This document shows positions 1 through 6,660 of a stretch of DNA of 12,399 bases, one piece after another; the first letter of the stretch is position 1; each line of letters starts with the position of its first letter. Source of the stretch: Candidatus Mnemosynella bozhongmuii (GTDB lineage Archaea > Halobacteriota > Archaeoglobi > Mnemosynellales > Mnemosynellaceae). The stretch spans positions 1 to 12,399 of the forward strand of contig JACIWD010000030.1 in the NCBI GenBank assembly GCA_014361165.1, written 5' to 3'. Under the pieces are notes generated by a model. It saw only the letters and a program-made list of their open reading frames with translations, searched no databases and had not been told where the DNA came from. The position numbers and the translations under genes are program-made.

Positions 1-41
1 TCAACCGCAGGGCGGTGGAGCTGGCCTTGCGCCTGGCCTAA
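1..41. other. GC-rich edge segment, possibly not native to this locus
   Basis: The first 40 bases are about 70% G+C by hand count (28 of 40), whereas the following DNA is visibly much more AT-rich. On the plus strand a short open frame at 3-41 reads NRRAVELALRLA then stop, which looks like the tail of a GC-rich gene from elsewhere. On the minus strand cofH runs into a stop (38-40) exactly here, more than 100 residues short of its family length. A chimeric assembly join or a recombination boundary explains all three facts. 40 bases are too few to identify the source. Confidence 0.4.
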
Positions 42-754
42 ATCTTCCCGAGCTCGTTGTTCTCTCTCATGAAGGGGAGAAGAACAAATTCCGTGAATCC
101 TCCAGTTTCCTTCTGAATCTCTCTTATAAGCAGTATGTGCTGAATTCTGTGGCTCATGTCCTCGACATGACCGAACATCATCGTCGCTGTTGTGGGAATT
201 CCCAGCGAGTGAGCGGTTTTTATTATTTCAACCCATTCATCTGTTCTGAGCTTGTGCGGACATATTATCCTCCTTATTTCATCAACAAGAATTTCTGCCG
301 CTGTCCCGGGCATGCTGTCCAGTCCGGCATCTTTGAGGGTGGTGAGGGCCTCCTCTATGGAGACTCCTGAGTTTCTGGATGCATGAAGAACCTCCATCGG
401 GGAGAATGCGTGGAGATGAATTTTCGGAAATTCATCCTTTATTGCTTCGAGAATTCCTGCATAATCCTCAAGCTTCATTTTGGGATGAAGGCCGCCCTGA
501 ATGCAAATTTCAGTTGCTCCGAGTTCTTCAGCTTCCCTCACCTTCTCAAGAATCTCCTCGATGCTCAGGAAGAAGGGTGAGTAGAAGTGTCTGAAGGAGC
601 AGAACTTGCAGTCTCCAACGCAGATGTTCGTGAAATTTATATTTCTGTTCACCACATAGGTCACGACATCTCCAACCCTTCTCCTTCTCAGCTCATCCGC
701 GAGAGAGATTATTTCAGCTTTGCTCATCTCTCTGAGTTCAGAAACACTGAGCAT
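38..754 (-). CDS. cofH: FO synthase subunit 2 (CofH), C-terminally truncated
   Basis: Radical SAM enzyme that, with CofG, builds FO (7,8-didemethyl-8-hydroxy-5-deazariboflavin), the chromophore of coenzyme F420. CofH attaches a tyrosine-derived unit to the diaminouracil precursor. The 238 visible residues hold the N-terminal part of the barrel: the 4Fe-4S CxxxCxxC motif is C45-C49-C52 (ICVGDCKFC), followed by QGGLHP near residue 86 and HAFSPMEV near 115, all typical of CofH. Family members are roughly 340-370 residues; this one stops right after FMRENNELGKI, inside the barrel, at the GC-rich left edge. It would probably be inactive if the stop is real, but an assembly join is more likely. The ATG has a strong GGAGGG ribosome site about 9 bases upstream. 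The gene overlaps the end of cofG by 17 bases, so the two are co-transcribed. Confidence 0.9.
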   Translation of the reverse strand: MLSVSELREMSKAEIISLADELRRRRVGDVVTYVVNRNINFTNICVGDCKFCSFRHFYSPFFLSIEEILEKVREAEELGATEICIQGGLHPKMKLEDYAGILEAIKDEFPKIHLHAFSPMEVLHASRNSGVSIEEALTTLKDAGLDSMPGTAAEILVDEIRRIICPHKLRTDEWVEIIKTAHSLGIPTTATMMFGHVEDMSHRIQHILLIREIQKETGGFTEFVLLPFMRENNELGKI

Positions 755-1727
755 TCTCGTAACCCTCCTCGTCAGAGTAGAGGGATATCAGATGAGAGAT
801 CTCGGATGAGAACCATCCTTTCAGAATGAATGAAGGATAAATGGGAAGTCTTCTTCTCAGAGGAAAACCCCTCAGAAAAATCCTGAGGTGTTCCTCGGCT
901 GGCCATGAGTGCTCCGGATTTATGAAATCAGGAGTGATTGAGGATATCCCTCCGAGATCATTTGCTCCCGAGATGATGGCTCGATAGGCATCATGAAGAT
1001 TCGGCGGAACCTGAATCGAAACATCCTCCGGGAGTATTCTCCTCGCAATTCTGACAACTTTGAAAATCTCCTCTTCCCTAGGAGCTTCAGCTTTCTCCAT
1101 CGGAGTCCCCTTCTTTGGCGAGAATCCCTGAATTATGACTTCCTGGATGTGACCGTATTTTCTGTGAAGCTCTGCAATTATCTTCAGAGACTCAATTCTG
1201 TCCCTCCAGCTCTCTCCAATTCCAACAAGAATTCCGGTTGTAAACGGAATTTTCAGCTTTCCGGCATTTTCAATCATCTGAATTCTGAGCTCTGGACTTT
1301 TACCGGGAGACTCTCTGTGAGCTTCAACTCTTCCCGAGGTCTCAAGCATCAGACCCATGCTTGCATTCCACTTTTTCAGCTTCTTCATTTCATGAAGAGA
1401 GAGAACTCCCATGTTTGTATGCGGAAGAAGTCCGTTTTCAACTGCAATTTTGTTCATTTCAACCACGTAGTCAACCATGGAGTCAAATCCAAAATCCTCG
1501 AGCCTTTTTCTAACTTCCTCAAACTCATCAGCTCCCTCACCCATTGTGAACAGAGCCTCAGTTGCATCTCCCCTTTTTCTGAGAAGAGCTTCCACCTCAC
1601 CCGGACTCATGAGAACTGAGTCTCGATCTCCAGGAGATCTCCGGAAACCGCAGTAATAGCACCTGTTTCTGCAGATGTTTGTGAGGGGTATGAAAATGTT
1701 CTTTGAAAACGTCACGTATTCAAACAC
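738..1727 (-). CDS. cofG: FO synthase subunit 1 (CofG)
   Basis: Radical SAM enzyme catalysing the ring-closing step of FO formation on the CofH product. At 329 residues it is full length for archaeal CofG. The cluster motif is C19-C23-C26 (ICRNRCYYC). Further family features are EALFTMGEGADE near residue 57, HTNMGVLS near 103, LMLETSG near 127 and the C-terminal PPNLHDAYR and GGISSITPDFINPE stretches near 241-270. The start is GTG at 1725-1727. It has no good Shine-Dalgarno, but a TATA-like element (minus-strand AAATTTATAG, 1749-1758) is centred about 27 bases upstream, so the message is probably leaderless. It is first in an operon with cofH and divergent from cofC, sharing the same 58-base promoter gap. 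Two separate FO synthase subunits are the archaeal and cyanobacterial form; actinobacteria use a fused FbiC. Confidence 0.95.
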   Translation of the reverse strand: MFEYVTFSKNIFIPLTNICRNRCYYCGFRRSPGDRDSVLMSPGEVEALLRKRGDATEALFTMGEGADEFEEVRKRLEDFGFDSMVDYVVEMNKIAVENGLLPHTNMGVLSLHEMKKLKKWNASMGLMLETSGRVEAHRESPGKSPELRIQMIENAGKLKIPFTTGILVGIGESWRDRIESLKIIAELHRKYGHIQEVIIQGFSPKKGTPMEKAEAPREEEIFKVVRIARRILPEDVSIQVPPNLHDAYRAIISGANDLGGISSITPDFINPEHSWPAEEHLRIFLRGFPLRRRLPIYPSFILKGWFSSEISHLISLYSDEEGYENAQCF

Positions 1728-1785
1728 AAATCTCAGGTTTCACAGCTTCTATAAATTTTTTACCTCCTGAGTTCAACTCAAAAAC
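1728..1785. promoter_or_regulatory. Shared divergent promoter of cofG and cofC
   Basis: A 58-base gap between two divergent starts. A single AT-rich core, ctATAAATTTTTTa at 1749-1762, reads as a TATA box on both strands. It is centred about 27 bases from the cofG GTG and about 30 from the cofC ATG, the usual archaeal box-to-start distance. Both messages should therefore be leaderless or have leaders of only a few bases. Between the box and the cofC ATG lies the inverted repeat tgagttCaactca (1768-1780). Promoter assignment is by spacing and composition only. Confidence 0.55.
1768..1780. repeat. Perfect 6+1+6 inverted repeat at the predicted cofC transcription start
   Basis: The arms TGAGTT and AACTCA flank one central C, a perfect 13-base dyad at the expected cofC transcription start and upstream of the cofG box. 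The position would suit an operator for a dimeric regulator. A 6-base arm can also occur by chance, and no second copy was noticed in the other intergenic gaps. Confidence 0.3.
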
Positions 1786-2355
1786 ATGGAAATACTGATT
1801 CCGCACAACACATCCTCGCCAAAATCAAGGCTCTCGGAACTGATGACTGAAGAGGAGAGAAGAGAATTCGCAGAACTCATGCTTCAGGATGTTCTCACAG
1901 CTGTGAAAGGTGTTGGCTCAAGATTCAGAGTGCTGAAAGAGAGAGGAGAGCTAAATGAGATTCTGAAAGAGAGTATCAGAGATCAAGAAACTCTCATTCT
2001 GATGTCAGACCTTCCGCTTGTGAGCGAGGATATCCTCAGAGGAATTCTATCGAATCCGAGCGAGGTTGTGATAGCTCCGGGAAGGAGAGGTGGAACAAAT
2101 GCGATTCTTCTGAGAAGGGCCTTTGATTTTGAGTTTCAGTTTGAAGGAGCGAGCTTCATCCGCCATATTCTTGAAGCGATGAGAAAGAACATGAGTGTGA
2201 GCATCTATGATTCCTTCTATCTCTCTTGCGACATAGATTATCCCTCAGATCTCATTGACCTCTGGATTCATGGAAGAGGGAAATCTGCAGAATATCTCCG
2301 GGAACGCTTCATTCTTGACGAGAGGGCGATGACTCTCAGACGAATTCCGAGATGA
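1786..2355 (+). CDS. cofC: 2-phospho-L-lactate (or PEP) guanylyltransferase (CofC)
   Basis: Activates a three-carbon phospho-acid (2-phospho-L-lactate in the classical scheme; phosphoenolpyruvate or 3-phosphoglycerate in other lineages) with GTP, giving the unstable guanylyl donor used by CofD. The protein has a compact GT-A-like nucleotidyltransferase fold. Visible motifs are SPKSRLSELM (11-20) with ERREFAELMLQDV near the N terminus, SDLPLVS (74-80) with the metal-binding Asp, GRRGGTNAIL (99-108), GASFIRHI (121-128) and CDIDYPSDL (148-156). At 189 residues it is about 20 shorter than the usual 208-222; the loss seems to fall at residues 42-60, between DVLTAVKGVG and GELNEIL. The ATG has no Shine-Dalgarno and lies about 30 bases after a TATA-like box. 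The 3' end overlaps cofD, on the other strand, by 20 bases. Confidence 0.88.
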   Translation: MEILIPHNTSSPKSRLSELMTEEERREFAELMLQDVLTAVKGVGSRFRVLKERGELNEILKESIRDQETLILMSDLPLVSEDILRGILSNPSEVVIAPGRRGGTNAILLRRAFDFEFQFEGASFIRHILEAMRKNMSVSIYDSFYLSCDIDYPSDLIDLWIHGRGKSAEYLRERFILDERAMTLRRIPR

Positions 2356-3232
2356 TTCTGAGGATGGTTGAGAAGAGCCTCTCACTATCCTCTCTTGTCT
2401 TCATGAAAGTTTCTGTCCTCAGCGAGGGAAAATCAATGGGCTCATCCTCGAGATCATGAACCACGAAATCAACAACATCTCCATAAACTTCGAGCATTCC
2501 TCTCGTGCCTGGTTCAAATCCGAGAGCTTTCATGAATTTTCCCGCTGGCCCGCTGAAGGCGGATTTTCCTTTGAAGGGACTTACGGCCAGAACAAATTTC
2601 CTTGAGAGAGCCTCTCCATAGAGTCTGAGGATTGGATATATGCTCGTGACAGGATTTGAAGGCCCTATCACAACTGCGTCGCTTTCCTCAATCTCCTCAA
2701 TAGCTTCTTCAACAGGCTCCGCATCATCTATTCCCTCAAATCTGATGTTCAGAACTTCCGGCTCAGCCCTTCTTGATATCAGGAATTCCTGAAAGTGCAT
2801 TTCACCCTCAGGGGTTGAGATAACGGTTGAGACCCTATCATTTGTCATCGGATAAATTATTTCGGGAATTCCGTAAATCCTGCAGAGAACCCTTGTTGCT
2901 TCGAGAAGGCTTCCTCCGGCTCTCAGAATCTCTGATCTTATTATATGGGTGCATCTATCCCTGTCTCCTATTGCCATCATCTCATCCAGTCCCATGGATT
3001 TCAGCATCTCATGAACCAGAAAGGAGTCATTTTTTATTCCCCACCATCTGCTTTCATCTATCACCCCTGCGAGAGTGTAAATAACTGTGTCAACATCAGG
3101 AGAAACATAGTTTCCGGAAACCCAGAGATCTTCCGCAGTGTTCACGATCACCGAGAACTCGCAGTTTTTCACACCCCTGAGAAGCTTTGGAGTCCCTGTC
3201 CCTCCTGAAAGGAAAACAAGTTTCACAGACAT
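2336..3232 (-). CDS. cofD: LPPG:FO 2-phospho-L-lactate transferase (CofD)
   Basis: Transfers the phospholactyl (or phosphoenolpyruvyl) group from the CofC product to FO, giving F420-0 or dehydro-F420-0. Conserved CofD features run the whole length: SGGTGTPKLLRG (9-20), VNTAEDLWVSG (30-40), SPDVDTVIYTLAG (44-56), WWGIKNDSF (63-71), IGDRDRCTHIIRS (88-100), GPSNPVTSIYPIL (190-202) and SGPAGKFMKALG (227-238). Length is 298 residues, near the family's 305-310. The frame stays open upstream to 3388, but that 52-residue serine-rich extension overlaps gspE antisense and lacks family features, so the ATG at 3230-3232 was chosen. A GTG two codons in (3224-3226) also fits the TATA spacing. No Shine-Dalgarno is seen. 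Tail-to-tail with cofC, head-to-head with the ATPase gene 43 bases away. Confidence 0.95.
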   Translation of the reverse strand: MSVKLVFLSGGTGTPKLLRGVKNCEFSVIVNTAEDLWVSGNYVSPDVDTVIYTLAGVIDESRWWGIKNDSFLVHEMLKSMGLDEMMAIGDRDRCTHIIRSEILRAGGSLLEATRVLCRIYGIPEIIYPMTNDRVSTVISTPEGEMHFQEFLISRRAEPEVLNIRFEGIDDAEPVEEAIEEIEESDAVVIGPSNPVTSIYPILRLYGEALSRKFVLAVSPFKGKSAFSGPAGKFMKALGFEPGTRGMLEVYGDVVDFVVHDLEDEPIDFPSLRTETFMKTREDSERLFSTILRIISEFV

Positions 3233-3275
3233 CTTTAAGAAGAGTGAGAATAAAAATTTTTCAGAGAGTGATGAA
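3233..3275. promoter_or_regulatory. Shared divergent promoter of cofD and the GspE/TadA ATPase gene
   Basis: Only 43 bases separate two divergent starts. One AT-rich core, gaATAAAAATTTTTc (3249-3262), gives TTTTTATT on the minus strand and ATAAAAATTT on the plus strand. It is centred about 22-25 bases from each start codon, so both genes should be leaderless. There is no room for two independent TATA/BRE units of normal spacing, so the two directions probably compete for, or share, one TBP site. Call based on composition and spacing. Confidence 0.5.
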
Positions 3276-4904
3276 ATGGAAGATGAGTGGACGAGAGAGC
3301 TGGAAAGGAAGGGCGGTGAGGCGGAGAGCTCCGCTGGAAATGCAGAGGACGTGGAGAAAATCTGGGAAGAAGTTATAAGAGAGACCATAAGGCATGAGGA
3401 GGTTTCCAGAGAGATAAAAATTCCAGAGCTTCCTCACAGAAAAGAGATAGAGTTCTATGCCGTCAATCCGCCGTATGCGTATGTCAGAATCTCCTATGAT
3501 CTTGAGACCGAGGAGAGGCTCTATGAAGTTATAGAGCCCGAGCTGAGTGAAGGAGAAAAAATGCTCATCTCCGAGCTCAAGGATTTTCTTATCGAGAGTA
3601 TTGATGTTGATTTCGAGGGTCTGAAAAAACAAGGTGCAAAGGAGTATATTAAGGAGAAGATAGAGGAGATGATCAGAAAATACGGAATAAGAGTTTCCGA
3701 ATCCACAAAAGGTAAAGTTGAGTATTATATTCTCAGGGACTTCATAGGATTCGGAAAGATAGATCCGATCATGAGGGATGTTTTCGTAGAAGATATCTCA
3801 TGCGATGGACCCGGAATCCCGATTTTTGTCTATCACAGAAAGCATGAATCTCTGAAAACCAATGTTGTTTTTGAGAATGATGATGAGCTGGATTATTTTG
3901 TGATAAGACTGGCGCAGATAGCCGGAAAGCACATATCAATAAGCAATCCTCTTGTTGATGCAACCCTTCCGGATGGTTCGAGAGTCCAGCTTACTTTTGG
4001 AAGAGAGGTCACAACAAGAGGAAGCACCTTCACAATAAGGAAATTCAGAGTGGAGCCAATGACCCCGCCAGAGCTCATAGACCTCGGAACATACTCAACC
4101 GAGATGATGGCCTATTTCTGGCTTTCGGTTGATGCCGGAAGAAACATAATGTTTGCCGGAGGAACAGCTTCAGGGAAGACAACTTCCCTCAATGCTGTGG
4201 CTCTTTTCATAAGACCCGAAATGAAAATTGTCTCGATAGAGGATACAAGAGAAATCAACCTTCCACATCCAAACTGGATTCCGAGTGTGACGAGAGAGAC
4301 GTTCATTGAGGGAGCTGCAGGAGAGATAGACATGTATGATCTTCTCAGAGCAGCACTGAGACAGAGACCCGAGTACATAATAGTAGGGGAGATCAGAGGA
4401 AAAGAGGCCTATGTGCTCTTTCAGGCCATGGCAACAGGCCATTCAACCTTCGCAACAATTCACGGGGATTCTGTCGAATCCGTGATTCACAGACTTGAAA
4501 ATCCTCCAATAAACATCCCGAGAATAATGATTCAGCATCTTGACATCCTCTCGATTCAGCTTCAGATGAGAGAAGAAGACAGAAGAGTCAGAAGATGCAA
4601 GAACATAACAGAGATTGTTGGACTCGATAGCAGAACGGGTGAGCTGATAACAAATGATGTCTTCACATGGAATCCGGAGAAGAGGGAATTTGAATATTCG
4701 GGTAAATCCTATGTTCTTGAGGAGATAAGAGCACAGAGAGGATGGACCAGAGAAGAGCTCATGGAGGAGCTCAGAAGGAGATATGAAATTCTTGAATGGA
4801 TGAGAAGGAGAGGAATAAAGAACTACAGAGATGTCACAAAGATCATAGTCGGCTATTACAGAGCTCCTGAAAAAATTATGGAGAGGGTGAGAAGGGAAGG
4901 ATGA
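3276..4904 (+). CDS. Archaeal type IV filament/secretion ATPase (GspE/TadA/PilB-like)
   Basis: Hexameric ATPase that powers assembly of a type IV filament or type II-like secretion apparatus from the cytoplasmic side. The 542 residues hold an acidic N-terminal region (1-75), an N2-type domain (about 90-240) with the archaeal DFIGFGKIDPIMRD stretch near 155-168, then the RecA-like motor: Walker A GGTASGKTT (295-303), Asp box IEDTRE (321-326), Walker B IIVGEIRG (368-375) and His box ATGHSTFATIH (386-396). The C-terminal tail (about 460-542; WTREELMEELRRRYEILEWM, NYRDVTKIIVGYY) is typical of archaeal GspE/FlaI-like proteins and absent from most bacterial PilB. The ATG at 3276 was preferred over the open frame from 3138, which would overlap cofD. 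First gene of an operon with two platform proteins. Whether it drives a pilus, adhesin filament or secretion system cannot be told from the window; no archaellum gene is adjacent. Confidence 0.92.
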   Translation: MEDEWTRELERKGGEAESSAGNAEDVEKIWEEVIRETIRHEEVSREIKIPELPHRKEIEFYAVNPPYAYVRISYDLETEERLYEVIEPELSEGEKMLISELKDFLIESIDVDFEGLKKQGAKEYIKEKIEEMIRKYGIRVSESTKGKVEYYILRDFIGFGKIDPIMRDVFVEDISCDGPGIPIFVYHRKHESLKTNVVFENDDELDYFVIRLAQIAGKHISISNPLVDATLPDGSRVQLTFGREVTTRGSTFTIRKFRVEPMTPPELIDLGTYSTEMMAYFWLSVDAGRNIMFAGGTASGKTTSLNAVALFIRPEMKIVSIEDTREINLPHPNWIPSVTRETFIEGAAGEIDMYDLLRAALRQRPEYIIVGEIRGKEAYVLFQAMATGHSTFATIHGDSVESVIHRLENPPINIPRIMIQHLDILSIQLQMREEDRRVRRCKNITEIVGLDSRTGELITNDVFTWNPEKREFEYSGKSYVLEEIRAQRGWTREELMEELRRRYEILEWMRRRGIKNYRDVTKIIVGYYRAPEKIMERVRREG

Positions 4905-5752
4905 TTGAGAGAATTTCGGAAAGATTTCTGCAAATTTCATTTCAGATTTTCGGAAGATGGGTTAGGGAGAACAGAGAGAAGTTTGAATGGGTAAGAGACA
5001 AGCTTGTAAGAGCGAGAATATACATTCCTCTTGAAATCTATGTTTCAGCCATGCTTTTCTCTGCTCTCCTCAGCTTCCTCCTCTCAGCTTCAATCTCCAT
5101 TTTTTTCTTCCCTCTCCTCTCTCTTTCCATCGGAATCCTGTCATCAGCTCTTGCTTTTCTTTCCTTCTACCTCTATCCTGTTTCCAGAATTTCCTCAAGA
5201 AGCAGAAATATAGATGCGATGATGTTCTATGCAGTAAGCTACATGCTCATTCTCGCAAAATCCGGGCTTCCGCCGCACCAGATAATAGAGAAGGTTGCTG
5301 AAAACCCGAATTATGGTGAGCTCAGCAGAGAGATGAGATATGTTGTGAGAGAGATGAAGATTTTTGGAAAGGACCTGATAACCTCGCTGAAGAACCTCGC
5401 TGAAACAACTCCTTCAAAGAGGCTGAGAGAATTTGCAGAGGGTCTGGCACTTTCAGATCTTTCTGGCGGCGAGTTCGTAGATTATCTCGAAGCGAAAGCG
5501 GAACAGTATATGAACGAGAACAGGCAAATTCAAAAAGAATTTCTTGAGTTTTTGAGTCTGCTTGCAGAAATCTATGTCACCGGATTTGTTGCCGGACCTC
5601 TATTTCTGATTGTCATCCTGATTGTCATGGGGATGATATCTGGTGGAGATGTGCTCATGAGTCTCAACCTCATAACCTATTTCCTGCTTCCCTTCATGGG
5701 AAGCATCTTCCTCATAATCCTGGACATCTCAACTCCGGAGGTCTACAAATGA
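4901..5752 (+). CDS. T2SF-domain membrane platform protein, first of two (TadB-like)
   Basis: Inner-membrane platform component that couples the ATPase to filament assembly. The 283 residues comprise two N-terminal membrane segments (about 47-68 and 70-92), a cytoplasmic helical T2SF/GspF domain (about 100-215, with FYAVSYMLILAKSGLPPHQI near 109 and EFAEGLALSDLSGGEF near 177) and two C-terminal membrane segments (about 220-246 and 255-275). The start overlaps the ATPase stop as ATGA, with GGTGA 10 bases upstream, implying translational coupling. Archaeal FlaJ/PilC-type platforms usually carry two such domains in one chain of about 500-600 residues; here each domain is its own gene, as in bacterial TadB/TadC. 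Assignment to TadB rather than TadC rests on position only. Confidence 0.85.
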   Translation: MIERISERFLQISFQIFGRWVRENREKFEWVRDKLVRARIYIPLEIYVSAMLFSALLSFLLSASISIFFFPLLSLSIGILSSALAFLSFYLYPVSRISSRSRNIDAMMFYAVSYMLILAKSGLPPHQIIEKVAENPNYGELSREMRYVVREMKIFGKDLITSLKNLAETTPSKRLREFAEGLALSDLSGGEFVDYLEAKAEQYMNENRQIQKEFLEFLSLLAEIYVTGFVAGPLFLIVILIVMGMISGGDVLMSLNLITYFLLPFMGSIFLIILDISTPEVYK

Positions 5753-6660
5753 GTGAAAGGGATGAGCTGATTCTTGAGATCGAAAGGGCAAAGAAAAGAA
5801 TGGAATGGAAAATGGCGTTCACAGAACCGGGAAGGATGATAAGAGAGAAGCCTGCAACAATCTCCATTTACTCAGTTCCTTTTTCCGCCGTCCTCTTCAT
5901 CACGGGATTTCTCAATCTTCAACCCGATTTTCTTGACGATCTCGGGATAATATGTGCTCTCATCGCAATTGCACCTGTTGGAATTGCCTATCACCTGTAT
6001 GAGAGGAGAAGGAGGAGAATGGAAAAGGGATTCATAGAGTTCATGAGAGATCTCGTCGATGTCACTTCAGCTGGAATGACTCTTGCAGAATCTCTTGTTG
6101 CTATCTCCAGAAGAGAATACGGAGCTCTGACAGAGGAAGTGAGAAGAATGGCAAGGATGATTTCCTGGGGGCTTCCGTTTAATGATGTCATGCAGAGGTT
6201 TGCCGAGAGGACAAACAGCATGCTGATAAAGAGAACGGTCTCCCTCATCATTCAGGCAAACATCTCTGGAGGGGAGTTTCAGGAAGCCATAAAAATGGCT
6301 TCAAAGGACGCAACTGAAATGAAGATTCTTGAAGAGGAGAGGAGAGGGAACATGCTCATGTACACAATCATAGTTTACATTGCCTTTTTCGTTTTCCTTT
6401 TTGTTATCTTTGTTCTCGCCAAGATGTTTCTTCCAGAATTCGCGGAAGCTTCGGCTTCAGAGATTCCGAGCATGGGATATTCAGTTGCCTCCCTCTCCTC
6501 TGAGGAGATAACAAGAATCTTCTTCCACTCCTCAATCATTCAGGGATTCATATCAGGATTGATTGCTGGAAAGATGGGAGAGGGAGGCGCCTATCTCGGA
6601 ATCAAGCACTCCGTTATTCTTGTGCTCGTCTCCTACCTTCTCTTCACATTCTTCCTCTGA
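5749..6660 (+). CDS. T2SF-domain membrane platform protein, second of two (TadC-like)
   Basis: Second half of the platform. The 303 residues show a charged N-terminal stretch, membrane segments at about 37-54 and 64-84, a cytoplasmic T2SF domain (about 92-200, with FIEFMRDLVDVTSAGMTLAE near 95 and LIIQANISGGEFQEAI near 166), then membrane segments at about 202-226, 258-276 and 286-303. The SAGMTLAESL and SGGEFQEA motifs parallel KSGLPPHQI and SGGEFVDY in the preceding protein, so the two share a repeated domain plan. It starts with an ATGA overlap and a perfect GGAGGT site (5737-5742) six bases upstream. The last 17 bases overlap the end of hisS on the opposite strand. No pilin, prepilin peptidase or secretin-like gene follows within this window. 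Confidence 0.85.
   Translation: MSERDELILEIERAKKRMEWKMAFTEPGRMIREKPATISIYSVPFSAVLFITGFLNLQPDFLDDLGIICALIAIAPVGIAYHLYERRRRRMEKGFIEFMRDLVDVTSAGMTLAESLVAISRREYGALTEEVRRMARMISWGLPFNDVMQRFAERTNSMLIKRTVSLIIQANISGGEFQEAIKMASKDATEMKILEEERRGNMLMYTIIVYIAFFVFLFVIFVLAKMFLPEFAEASASEIPSMGYSVASLSSEEITRIFFHSSIIQGFISGLIAGKMGEGGAYLGIKHSVILVLVSYLLFTFFL

Noticed and set aside
993..1619. Long 208-codon open frame on the plus strand inside cofG
   Set aside because: It is the antisense shadow of cofG, which carries clear radical SAM motifs; the translated product has no recognisable domain and is serine/asparagine/leucine rich as expected from purine-rich sense DNA.
3138..3275. 46-residue N-terminal extension of the ATPase
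   Set aside because: Overlaps the start of cofD antisense; the promoter core at 3249-3262 points to the ATG at 3276.
3233..3388. 52-residue N-terminal extension of CofD
   Set aside because: Serine-rich, overlaps the start of the ATPase gene, not seen in the family, and the shorter start matches the promoter spacing.
4443..4940. 165-codon open frame on the minus strand over the end of the ATPase gene
   Set aside because: Antisense shadow; the plus-strand frame has Walker motifs and a conserved C-terminal tail.
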